Shown: positions 23,503 to 29,561 of the stretch, piece after piece
Position numbering within the stretch: the stretch's first letter is position 1
Layout of the letters: each line of letters opens with the position of its first letter
IMG/VR virus record: IMGVR_UViG_3300037205_000144
Span: 1-39,926 of that record
Source: a virus
Reading direction: 5' to 3' (one strand)
DNA: 39,926 nucleotides
Notes under the pieces: model-generated
What the model was told of the DNA's origin: nothing
What the model saw: the letters and a program-made list of their open reading frames with translations, nothing else
Database searches by the model: none
Translations under genes and position numbers: made by a program

Positions 23503-23696
23503 AACTCTTCCTTTGATACCAAGTGCTACGTAGTCGAACGTTCTTTTTAAAAAGAACGTAGCGCCGGAACGCGGCTCTCGTTAAGGCTATACCGTTGTTT
23601 GTTACGTTGTTACGTTCTTTTTCTCTAAAAATTAGAAATTAGATATATAGCAAAATAGACATGGTACTGAATTAGAGAGAGCCTCTAAAAACCGAT
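23503..23696. repeat. Intergenic palindrome and direct repeats after the primase gene
   Basis: ACGTTCTTTTT-AAAAAGAACGT (23538-23559) is a perfect 22-base palindrome flanked by GCTACG/CGTAGC (23525-23530 and 23557-23562). The half-site ACGTTCTTTTT recurs at 23612-23622, just after a tandem GTTACGTT-GTTACGTT (23601-23616). The palindrome could terminate transcription in either direction, or the group could be iteron-like binding sites. No gene is seen here. Confidence 0.55.
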
Positions 23697-23939
23697 TTGA
23701 AAGGTATAGAAAAGACCGTCGCACTACGTAACATCGTCGCACTTTCGGTTGCCGCCGATCCCGGTTCGGGTATCCTTAGCCTCATGGGGCTAGCATTCTT
23801 ATTCGCGGTGTCATTCCTTATTGGGATCCTGGTGAAGAAGATGAACGATGGGTGGTTGATTAGAGGCGATGCGTTGCCGCGGTACACCGATACACCGCTT
23901 AAGGAGATCGGGAAGATTCTATCGAAGGATCAGCAATGA
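23697..23939 (+). CDS. Small membrane protein (TTG start, uncertain)
   Basis: An 80-residue frame with a hydrophobic segment (ILSLMGLAFLFAVSFLIGIL) followed by a basic KKMNDGW and a soluble tail ending LKEIGKILSKDQQ. The TTG start at 23697 lacks a good ribosome site; an ATG at 23784 would remove most of the N-terminus. The ATGA overlap with another hydrophobic mini-gene suggests a real two-gene unit of membrane proteins. A holin/antiholin-like pair is possible but unproven. Confidence 0.45.
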   Translation: MKGIEKTVALRNIVALSVAADPGSGILSLMGLAFLFAVSFLIGILVKKMNDGWLIRGDALPRYTDTPLKEIGKILSKDQQ

Positions 23940-24049
23940 GGTTTTGGCTTGTACCCATGGTGATGATGGTGGTGGTGTCTACGATGATGCTCGGGATGGT
24001 TATGCTGAGATTCTACTTTTTTTTTACATCGGTGATTGGGCCCAGCTGA
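23936..24049 (+). CDS. 37-residue Met/Val-rich membrane peptide
   Basis: Starts in an ATGA overlap with the 80-residue gene. MRFWLVPMVMMVVVSTMMLG continues hydrophobic to residue 34, giving one long transmembrane helix. The last 37 bases overlap the 3' end of the leftward glycosyltransferase gene. Function unknown. Confidence 0.45.
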   Translation: MRFWLVPMVMMVVVSTMMLGMVMLRFYFFFTSVIGPS

Positions 24050-24786
24050 ATAGCCGATGGGCTATTGGTCACCTGGTGAGCGTGGCAAGGGCAGAAGGGC
24101 TTCGTCGTCCTACCGTTCCAATTAGCTCCCATGGGAGCGTTCTCACTGGCAAGGTGGTAGCAGAAGAGCTGGGGTAAGAGTACTCGCTTCACCCTGGGCC
24201 ATTGGAGTGCGAATAGCACATCACTATGCTCCGAGGTCCCAGCGCTCCCTGGATACGTTCGATGCTGACTCGAGTGCCACATCTGGAAATATCCGATTGG
24301 ACAGTATCCATAGTCACCATGGAGTAGCCGAGAGCACATCTTGAAGTCTCCATGCGGCATCACATGGCATCCATCCTGCCACTGGGGAACTAGTCGATGC
24401 TGGACCGTCTTCCATTGGTCGTAATTCTGAACGTAGAGTCGATCAGCACCGTATATGCAATCCTTCTCTGGCTTCGCGGTATTCAATAGGTATCTGAAGC
24501 GATGCGGCAAAGCCGTGTCGGCATCCAAGTGGATGAGCCAGTCATCGTGCCTCAAGTGGGCCAAGCCCAAAGTGATCGCCCTGCCCTTGTTGAACTTATC
24601 CCCGTGTTCGGTAAACACGTCAGTGTCGATGCAGACAACGCCGAGGTGGTTACAGAGGTCCTTAGTCGCCTTGTCGTCCCGGCTGGTAACGACCACGACG
24701 TGGTCTAAATGCTGCAAGTTTTCCGGCAAGGTATGAGCCAAAAAATCACTGTAATTGACGCAGGTTATAATAGCCTCAAGGCGCAT
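24013..24786 (-). CDS. GT-A fold glycosyltransferase (family 2-like)
   Basis: A 257-residue enzyme with the GT-A outline. LEAIITCVNYSDFLAHTLPE is the first beta-alpha unit, HVVVVTSRDD the second, GRAITLGLAHLRHDDWLIHL leads into the DxD metal-nucleotide motif DAD (residues 88-90), and FQMWHS and ALQWPRV blocks follow. It should transfer a sugar from a nucleotide-sugar to an unknown acceptor: a virion protein, a modified base in phage DNA, or a host surface glycan. AGGGGGAA precedes the ATG. The gene is isolated downstream of the duplicated element at 24837-25224, which probably holds its promoter. Confidence 0.8.
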   Translation of the reverse strand: MRLEAIITCVNYSDFLAHTLPENLQHLDHVVVVTSRDDKATKDLCNHLGVVCIDTDVFTEHGDKFNKGRAITLGLAHLRHDDWLIHLDADTALPHRFRYLLNTAKPEKDCIYGADRLYVQNYDQWKTVQHRLVPQWQDGCHVMPHGDFKMCSRLLHGDYGYCPIGYFQMWHSSQHRTYPGSAGTSEHSDVLFALQWPRVKRVLLPQLFCYHLASENAPMGANWNGRTTKPFCPCHAHQVTNSPSAIQLGPITDVKKK

Positions 24787-25289
24787 CGGTTCCCCCTGCC
24801 GAGCATTCTAAACTAGTTTTGAAAATTTTCCTGCGGTCGAATTTTTGCGTTTCGAAACCGTATTCGAAATGCCTTAAAACCGATTTAAAACGTTCCCGGT
24901 TGCGTTGCAACGCGTTAAGGCAGGTATCCGGCTGGGCGGTCGTCCGGAAACGCCTTGTAGGCAAGGTTCTCGAAGAATACAGGTAAAAATTTCAGGGTGC
25001 CAAAAATTGTCACAAATCTTAAAGGAACGCGCGAGATAAGCCCTGGATTAGGGCGAAGGCTTTTCGAATTTTTGAGCCGTCGGTTTCGAGGTTTCGATTC
25101 GTTTTTAAAATGCCCGGGAAACCGCGCCGAAACGGCCTAGGTTCGTTTGCGGCGCGTCGACGCAGGTATCCGGTTCGGTAAGATTTTTGACACTTTTTGT
25201 CAGGCTAATGCCGTAAATTGTCACTCTGAAAAAGGCAAAAAAAAGAGGCATAGCCTCTCTCGAAGCTATGCCTCTTTTTGCAGCGGGGT
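24787..25289. repeat. Duplicated composite non-coding element (two copies)
   Basis: Two diverged copies, 24837-25013 and 25064-25224, share three blocks in the same order: TCGAATTTTTG (24837 and 25064, identical), GCAGGTATCCGG (24920 and 25162, identical) and TGCC-NN-AAATTGTCAC (end 25013 and 25224). A palindrome precedes the middle block in each: GCGTTGCAACGC at 24902 and GCGTCGACGC at 25154. Around the middle block about two thirds of bases match over 69 positions without gaps. In-frame stops in copy 2 argue against coding. The region lies upstream of the leftward glycosyltransferase and ends at a terminator. Options are tandem promoters/operators, an origin, or a recombinase site. Confidence 0.6.
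25237..25279. terminator. Bidirectional Rho-independent terminator
   Basis: A 14-bp perfect stem (25241-25254 with 25265-25278), 10-base loop, an A-run on the left and T-run on the right. It lies 11 bases past the stop of the leftward gene at 25290 and closes that operon; it would also stop rightward transcripts from the repeat region. Confidence 0.95.
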
Positions 25290-25550
25290 CTATTTAGGAA
25301 AGCGCGGCAACTTGCGAATAAATGAGTTCGCACCGTCGTCTTGATTGGATATATCGTCGGATATACCCTTGCCAGTCAGATCCTTGAATGCCTTGGCAAA
25401 GCCAGGCAGATCCCGATCCTCTTCGAGGTACGCGGTCTCATTGTCGAGGGACCGATAGGAATACTCGCTTGGCGTGAAGCCAGTTGCCTTGAGCTTATGC
25501 ATCGGTACTGCAAGCCAACCGTGCGAACTATCAAAGTGAAAAACAAACAT
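25290..25550 (-). CDS. Small phage protein with C-terminal SFIRKLPRFPK
   Basis: An 86-residue protein taken from the second ATG (25550), which has GGGGGG at the correct distance; the ATG at 25556 is too close to it. The pattern MFVFHFDSSHGWLAVPMHKL, YSYRSLDNETAYLEEDRD and a C-terminal SFIRKLPRFPK resembles a recurrent small phage protein with an acidic middle and a conserved R-x-LP-x-[FY] end. Its function is unknown to me. It is the last gene of a leftward operon of small proteins, before a strong terminator. Confidence 0.65.
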   Translation of the reverse strand: MFVFHFDSSHGWLAVPMHKLKATGFTPSEYSYRSLDNETAYLEEDRDLPGFAKAFKDLTGKGISDDISNQDDGANSFIRKLPRFPK

Positions 25551-25562
25551 TGGCATTCCCCC

Positions 25563-25712
25563 CTAATCCCACATGTCGAATACGGCCAAGCCGATACCCG
25601 CGCCGCTGAACATAAGAATAACGGTCGTCGTGGTGGTTTGCGGCAAGACGGTGCCGAGCCACCAAAGCCCTAAGAACATAGCCACGGTTACAATCACTAA
25701 TAGTGGATTCAT
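25563..25712 (-). CDS. 49-residue two-helix membrane protein
   Basis: A short gene between two operon members, with GGGAG eight bases before its ATG and 12 bases to the next start. The product has two hydrophobic helices: NPLLVIVTVAMFLGLWWLGT and TVILMFSGAGIGLAVF, joined by a short Thr-rich turn (VLPQTTTTT). Function unknown. It could be holin-like or a host-membrane effector expressed with the small-protein operon. Confidence 0.65.
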   Translation of the reverse strand: MNPLLVIVTVAMFLGLWWLGTVLPQTTTTTVILMFSGAGIGLAVFDMWD

Positions 25713-25732
25713 TGTTAACTCCCTAAATTATA

Positions 25733-25796
25733 GGCTCCCAGACCCAAGGTGCATCTGGGAGCCGTGCCGAGCCTCGCCTCGAGCTACAAGCTCGGC
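25733..25796 (-). other. Tandem intergenic hairpins in the leftward operon
   Basis: Two consecutive stems: GGCTCCCAGA/TCTGGGAGCC (25733-25742 with 25754-25763) and GCCGAGC/GCTCGGC (25766-25772 with 25790-25796), the latter competing with GAGCT-ACA-AGCTC. There is no T-tract, so these are more likely mRNA-stabilising or processing structures than terminators. Confidence 0.6.
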
Positions 25797-25813
25797 GTGC
25801 AAGGTCTCTTAAG

Positions 25814-26188
25814 TTATTTTTTGCCACCCGCTACATAGAATGTTTTTGTCGATGGATCGCTCGTGTAAGCGTCTTGCCGTTTGGCTTCGGCTTCGGTGCA
25901 TTCTTCAAAGCGTCCGAGCCGTATCCGTCTTCCATCGGCGTGATATACCAACCAAGCGACACGCGTATCAGCCTCGACGAATAAATAGGATTCTTGGGAG
26001 TATTTAGAGGCGAACTCTAAAACATGCCCTTCAGCATCACCGACTATTAGGAAAGACCGCTCCGGGACGCCCTTGTAGCAACCCTCGACCTCTTTCCATT
26101 GCACACCTAAATAGTTTAGGTCCCGAATCATTTCATTCTCGCGGTTATTCGCACACACCAAGAAAAATTGAGGTCTAAAGTTATTCAT
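25814..26188 (-). CDS. Hypothetical protein of the leftward small-protein operon
   Basis: A 124-residue protein from the ATG at 26188, which overlaps the stop of the secreted-peptide gene and follows GAGGGTG; an earlier in-frame ATG would lie inside that gene. The layout alternates strands and helices: FRPQFFLVCANNRENEMIRD, FLIVGDAEGHVLEFASKYSQ, then VAWLVYHADGRRIRLGRF. It ends with a charged helix and AGGKK. It looks like a small globular protein; no family recognised. Confidence 0.55.
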   Translation of the reverse strand: MNNFRPQFFLVCANNRENEMIRDLNYLGVQWKEVEGCYKGVPERSFLIVGDAEGHVLEFASKYSQESYLFVEADTRVAWLVYHADGRRIRLGRFEECTEAEAKRQDAYTSDPSTKTFYVAGGKK

Positions 26189-26346
26189 TAGAACACCCTC
26201 GAATCCATGCACCACGAGCCGTGCTGATAAGAGCCCTCGCTGGGCGCTTGGTATTGGATCTGCGTCGGCATCCGTTCAACTTGAGCGAACGCCGAGGTCA
26301 ACTGAATCATTACCACCGCTACAATCAGAGGAATTAAATACTTCAC
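26188..26346 (-). CDS. 52-residue secreted peptide
   Basis: A short gene with GTG start behind AAGGTGG. The first 21 residues (MKYLIPLIVAVVMIQLTSAF plus A) are a clear signal peptide with AFA cleavage. The mature 31-residue peptide is Gln-rich with one Cys (QVERMPTQIQYQAPSEGSYQ then HGSWCMDSRVF). Its TAA shares a base with the next ATG. A periplasmic effector or inhibitor is possible, but no function can be assigned. Confidence 0.6.
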   Translation of the reverse strand: MKYLIPLIVAVVMIQLTSAFAQVERMPTQIQYQAPSEGSYQHGSWCMDSRVF

Positions 26347-26365
26347 TTTGTCCACCTTGGGTTAA

Positions 26366-26451
26366 GAGCCCTTGCAAGGCTCGTTATACTGTTTCGGGCT
26401 ACTTGCCCTCGTCAGTGCCGGTTGGCATACAGCGGGGACCTTGCGGTCCCC
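26366..26451 (-). other. Intergenic hairpins with TTGC loops
   Basis: GAGCC/GGCTC (26366-26370 with 26378-26382) and GGGGACC-TTGC-GGTCCCC (26434-26451), the latter a perfect 7-bp stem with a four-base loop, sit between the first and second genes of the leftward operon. There are no T-tracts, so a role in mRNA processing or stability is more likely than termination. Confidence 0.55.
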
Positions 26452-26458
26452 TGATGGC

Positions 26459-26848
26459 TTACTTAGATTGTTTTTTCTTATCAGCTTCGAGTTTACGAGC
26501 CTCGGCGCGGACCTTTTTTGCAGCCGCAACTTTGTCAGGGTTATTCTTGATATACTGAAGGGCTTCACTGATGCCGTCGCGAATGTCGTCGACGTGGCTC
26601 AATAAGAGCTCCGCCGAATCGACACGCAGCCCCATCGGATAACGGTTACCCAATCCACGGATCACGAGGTTACCGATCTCGTTCACGGTTACAGAGAACT
26701 TATGCCGATTCGCAAGCGTGAGCTCCATTGATTCAGCCTTGCTCTGAAGGTAAGAATCAGTAGCAGTAGCTCTTAATTCCTCTGGTAAGCGGTCAATGAA
26801 CGCTTGTTCTGCCTGGGACAACTTCACTTCAAATTTAGATTCACTCAC
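26459..26848 (-). CDS. Hypothetical helical protein, first gene of leftward operon
   Basis: A 129-residue protein. A GTG at 26848 with AAGG eight bases upstream is preferred to the GTG at 26857, which overlaps the ribosome site. The N-terminus is acidic (MSESKFEVKLSQAEQAFIDR), the middle may form a small sheet (KFSVTVNEIGNLVIRGLGNR), and the C-terminus is a Lys/Ala-rich helix (KVRAEARKLEADKKKQSK), possibly coiled or DNA-contacting. Directly upstream is the operator-like palindrome at 26897. No family is recognised. Confidence 0.55.
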   Translation of the reverse strand: MSESKFEVKLSQAEQAFIDRLPEELRATATDSYLQSKAESMELTLANRHKFSVTVNEIGNLVIRGLGNRYPMGLRVDSAELLLSHVDDIRDGISEALQYIKNNPDKVAAAKKVRAEARKLEADKKKQSK

Positions 26849-26857
26849 TGTATTCAC

Positions 26858-27447
26858 CTTGTTTTTAGTGCCCGGCCTTGCGACCGTGGCTTGTTAGTGG
26901 TTCCGAAATGGAACCACTTGATTCGCAGTAAGCTGGTTTCAGCTACAGCGTCTCAAAACTAATACAGTGCATCATCGGTGCCAAAACGGAACCACATGAT
27001 TTCGGCGGGTTAACTTTTGGCAAAACGTCAAATTGTTAGACAGTCGTCTAGTTCTTAGACGCTTTGTGCCTAAAGTCGGTGCGCTCCCCACATTCGCAAA
27101 AATTTGTGTGTGGTTTTCAATTGATCGCGCGTGTCCCTCTCTCTCCCCGTCTTGACCTGCCCTTCGGGTACGGCCGATGCGTTCGGGCCCGGATTCGGAT
27201 TCTGGTTTCCGATTCGATTTTTTGGTTGACAGCCTTAAATTTTTTGTTAATTGTTTGTCTGGCAAAAATATGTGACACGACATGTCAACGCTTTCCGCCT
27301 CTGTCGGCAGAGCTCTTACCCTAGACTAGTCCATGCCTAGGGGGTGGTGGGGGTTGGCCATTCTGTTCCATTGGCCTGTAAGTCCCCAGGTCTCTAAAAA
27401 AAACAAAAACGGCTATTGTCGGTCGTTCTAACGCGGGAAGTAATCAG
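26858..27447. promoter_or_regulatory. Large divergent control region between early-type and late operons
   Basis: About 590 bases with no convincing gene. Left part: GTGGTTCC-GAAAT-GGAACCAC (26897-26917) and a second GGAACCAC (26988-26995), each followed by WTGATT; these look like operator copies 78 bases apart upstream of the leftward operon. Middle: TAGAC-AGTC-GTCTA. Right part: TTGACA at 27226-27231 with an AT-rich stretch after it, GTTGACA/TGTCAAC inverted (27225 and 27283), and the shared motif at 27415-27436 just before the late operon. The -10 for the rightward promoter is not clear. Confidence 0.6.
27415..27436 (+). promoter_or_regulatory. Shared upstream motif, copy 2
   Basis: ATTGTCGGTC, two bases (GT), then TCTAACGCGG. 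Copy 1 is at 21229-21248. The motif ends 11 bases before the first late gene and includes no start codon. TATTGT overlapping its left edge could serve as a weak -10 element. Confidence 0.5.
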
Positions 27448-28140
27448 ATGAGCTACGACGGCTTAATCCACATCAAAATAGGCGCCACCAAGGGCCTCAA
27501 AGACTTGGTAAACAGAGTAGAGGAATCTTTCCCAAGGGAGGAGTTTGAATCTTGGGTGCTCCAGTTAGCCAACCGCATCCAAGCCCAGATAACCGAGCTT
27601 CAAGGAATCCCGGCTGGCCCTACGAGGGCAAGGATTTTACATGCCCGGATTCAGGAAAGTATCGACGTATTCTTCGCCAAAAGCCCAGTTAATAAAAAGA
27701 TGGTTAGTTGCTTCGGGTGCAAATTTTCCGGCTGCTGCCATACCAACGTAGACATCACCACGGATGAGGCGGCCCTTTACGCTGAAAAGATCAAAAGCGG
27801 CGAGGTGCCAATCAACCATCAGCGCTTGAATCGGCAAGCTGCTGTGTCCGATAAATTGGAAAGTGGAGAGAAGTTTGACGAGTGGGGGAAACTGTCCTTT
27901 GATGAGCGCCGTTGCGTTTTCCTCTCCCCTGAAGGCCGGTGCCGCATTTACGATGACAGACCCTTCGTTTGTCGCAAGTGGTACGTGGCCGAGGAGCATT
28001 ACACTTGCGACGATTACAACGGGACTGGTTTGATCCAGGTAATCCAGCGCGCCGAAGAATTGGCGAGCGCAGCATTCTCTTTTTTAGAATCCGGTCGCCT
28101 GCCCGGCATGGTCAAGAAAGCTTTAGAGGCCAACCAATGA
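27448..28140 (+). CDS. YkgJ-like Cys-cluster (metal-chelating) protein
   Basis: A 230-residue protein with the CxxCxxxxCC-type cluster of the YkgJ / 'zinc- or iron-chelating' family: C88, C91, C96, C97 (SCFGCKFSGCC), C156, C165 (GRCRIY), C175 in the diagnostic IYDDRPFVCRKW, and C187. An N-terminal helical part (about 1-80) is extra to the domain. The domain probably binds an iron-sulphur cluster or zinc, and its biochemical role is not well defined. As first gene of the late block, starting 11 bases after the shared motif, it might sense or regulate. It ends in an ATGA overlap. It is uncommon cargo for a phage. Confidence 0.8.
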   Translation: MSYDGLIHIKIGATKGLKDLVNRVEESFPREEFESWVLQLANRIQAQITELQGIPAGPTRARILHARIQESIDVFFAKSPVNKKMVSCFGCKFSGCCHTNVDITTDEAALYAEKIKSGEVPINHQRLNRQAAVSDKLESGEKFDEWGKLSFDERRCVFLSPEGRCRIYDDRPFVCRKWYVAEEHYTCDDYNGTGLIQVIQRAEELASAAFSFLESGRLPGMVKKALEANQ

Positions 28141-28451
28141 CTGACGACGACCGCCGCATCCTAAACGACGCTTCCCGTCTAATCGGCGACGTAATCTCCG
28201 ATCTCTCCCGCCGCATGGTTATTGGAGGTCCTAAGGTGCTTCTCGAATGGTTAACCTACCTAAGAGATGAGGTGGCCAACAAGCAGCAGGCCAGAGACGC
28301 CGCGATAGAAGCCCAGCTCTACAACGACGCGCAGCAACTCTCCTCATATCTAGTGGGCTGTGCAACGCTAGGCATCAGGCTCGGAGACATCGGCAAGTCT
28401 TTCTCCGAGGCCATGACTGACATTCAGAAAAATGACTCCCGGCCAAGATGA
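28137..28451 (+). CDS. Hypothetical helical protein
   Basis: A 104-residue protein starting in an ATGA overlap; longer in-frame starts would lie inside the upstream gene. It is almost entirely helical (TDDDRRILNDASRLIGDVIS, KVLLEWLTYLRDEVANKQQA, IRLGDIGKSFSEAMTDIQK). No family is recognised. It overlaps the next gene by 20 bases. Confidence 0.55.
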   Translation: MTDDDRRILNDASRLIGDVISDLSRRMVIGGPKVLLEWLTYLRDEVANKQQARDAAIEAQLYNDAQQLSSYLVGCATLGIRLGDIGKSFSEAMTDIQKNDSRPR

Positions 28452-28683
28452 CTGCGACGAGTGGCGCCGTAACCGGGAGATGGATCGGCTGATCTATTCC
28501 TTACGCGAGAGCCACAAGGCGGATGTAAAAATTTCGAGGCAGGTCTTGTATGGGCAGTTACTCCAAGCCCTGGCGGTGGCCGTGACCTTTGGTATTTGGC
28601 AAGCTTCGTGGAATGCCTTTTCCTTTGCCCTATCCTTGGGCTCGATGGTGATTTCGCTAGTGAGGTGGCGCTTTGAACACTGA
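28432..28683 (+). CDS. Small membrane protein with two TM helices
   Basis: An 83-residue protein with a charged N-terminal half (DDCDEWRRNREMDRLIYSLR) and two close hydrophobic segments (LLQALAVAVTFGIWQASW and AFSFALSLGSMVISLV) ending in RWRFEH. It overlaps the upstream gene by 20 bases. It could be holin-like by topology, but it sits at the head of the late block rather than beside an endolysin. Confidence 0.55.
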   Translation: MTPGQDDCDEWRRNREMDRLIYSLRESHKADVKISRQVLYGQLLQALAVAVTFGIWQASWNAFSFALSLGSMVISLVRWRFEH

Positions 28684-28695
28684 GGAGAATTTGAA

Positions 28696-28917
28696 ATGAA
28701 AATACTACGTCTAACCGAATCCGACTACTCTGTCCTGATGATGATGCTAGGAATGGCTACAGGCACAGCGTCTAAAGACGGAGCAATCCCCGACAGCTTC
28801 AAAAAACTTGTCGACTGGATTATCGTGCAGGGCGGTAACGAGCATTCGTACACCTACTTCACCGACAAGCAGACCATCAAGGCAATTAAAGAAGATGAAA
28901 TTGCGAGGGAGAAATGA
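28696..28917 (+). CDS. Hypothetical protein
   Basis: A 73-residue protein behind GAGGAG. A helix (SDYSVLMMMLGMATGTA), a loop, another helix (FKKLVDWIIVQ) and a basic/acidic tail ending EDEIAREK. No family recognised. It ends in an ATGA overlap with the next gene. Confidence 0.5.
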   Translation: MKILRLTESDYSVLMMMLGMATGTASKDGAIPDSFKKLVDWIIVQGGNEHSYTYFTDKQTIKAIKEDEIAREK

Positions 28918-29150
28918 CCGAAGATGAATTCAACCAGATAGGAAAATGGTATTCGGAGCCTCATGCAATTGTGCCGTGGGCGGCGAACGAATTGGTGGGA
29001 AAGTTGATTGCCGAGCTCGCCGAGACTCGCACCGCATTGCGCTTAGCTTTGATGAGAATAGACACCGGAAACGAAGGGCATGACCATCGGACTTGTGGTG
29101 AGCCTTCTTGCGTGATGGGTCGGAAAGTGTTGGGGGAGAAATGCCCCTGA
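28914..29150 (+). CDS. Small protein with His/Cys cluster
   Basis: A 78-residue protein, helical at first (WAANELVGKLIAELAETRTA) and ending with HDHRTCGEPSCVMGRKVLGE, a spacing that could bind one metal ion. It overlaps both neighbours (ATGA at the start, 10 bases at the end). No family recognised. Confidence 0.5.
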   Translation: MTEDEFNQIGKWYSEPHAIVPWAANELVGKLIAELAETRTALRLALMRIDTGNEGHDHRTCGEPSCVMGRKVLGEKCP

Positions 29151-29560
29151 ACCGCCAACAGCGCCGCGCCGCCAAAGCCTATTGGAAGAAAGAATCAGCG
29201 CCTGGTCTTTGGGGAGAGTGGGAGAACGGAACTCTCGCGGCGAAAGATCTGTTTGAAAAGTCAGCTCGGCCTTATCTGCGTGCCATCCGCCGCTTCATGA
29301 AGAACAAAGTTTACTCAGTGCAGCACTACGTGAAGCCGACCAACTGGGGACCTGTGGATCATCTGATGGTGCGCCGCAACGATGAAGAGCCGGTAAGAAG
29401 CTGGCAGGACCTGCAACGAATAAAAAATGAATTGTGTGGAGTAGACCGGACAGCGGTGGAAGTTTTCCCGGCTGAGACGGACCTCGTCGACGCGGCAAAT
29501 ATTTATCATCTCTGGGTGCTCCCGGAAAACTTCACACTCCCTTTTTCACTGAAGGATTAA
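29141..29560 (+). CDS. DUF7694-like phage protein
   Basis: A 139-residue protein from ATG 29141, which has GGGGGAG upstream. It begins with the common phage motif LNRQQRRAAKA. The C-terminal domain pattern RSWQDLQRIKNELCG, AVEVFPAETDLVDAANIYHL and WVLPENFTLPF matches a recurrent phage domain I believe is DUF7694. The function is unknown to me. It lies just upstream of the serine recombinase gene with one base between them. Confidence 0.6.
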   Translation: MPLNRQQRRAAKAYWKKESAPGLWGEWENGTLAAKDLFEKSARPYLRAIRRFMKNKVYSVQHYVKPTNWGPVDHLMVRRNDEEPVRSWQDLQRIKNELCGVDRTAVEVFPAETDLVDAANIYHLWVLPENFTLPFSLKD

Positions 29561-29561
29561 G

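Noticed and set aside
24837-25224. CRISPR-like array
   Set aside because: Only two diverged copies with unequal spacing and no short identical repeats separated by uniform spacers.
24776-25344. Short open frames within the duplicated element
   Set aside because: The frame of copy 1 is broken by a stop in copy 2, conserved blocks are non-coding in pattern and no ribosome sites are present.
26972-27324. Open frames on both strands in the divergent control region
   Set aside because: Biased Arg/Ser-rich translations, no ribosome sites, and overlap with promoter-like and operator-like sequence.
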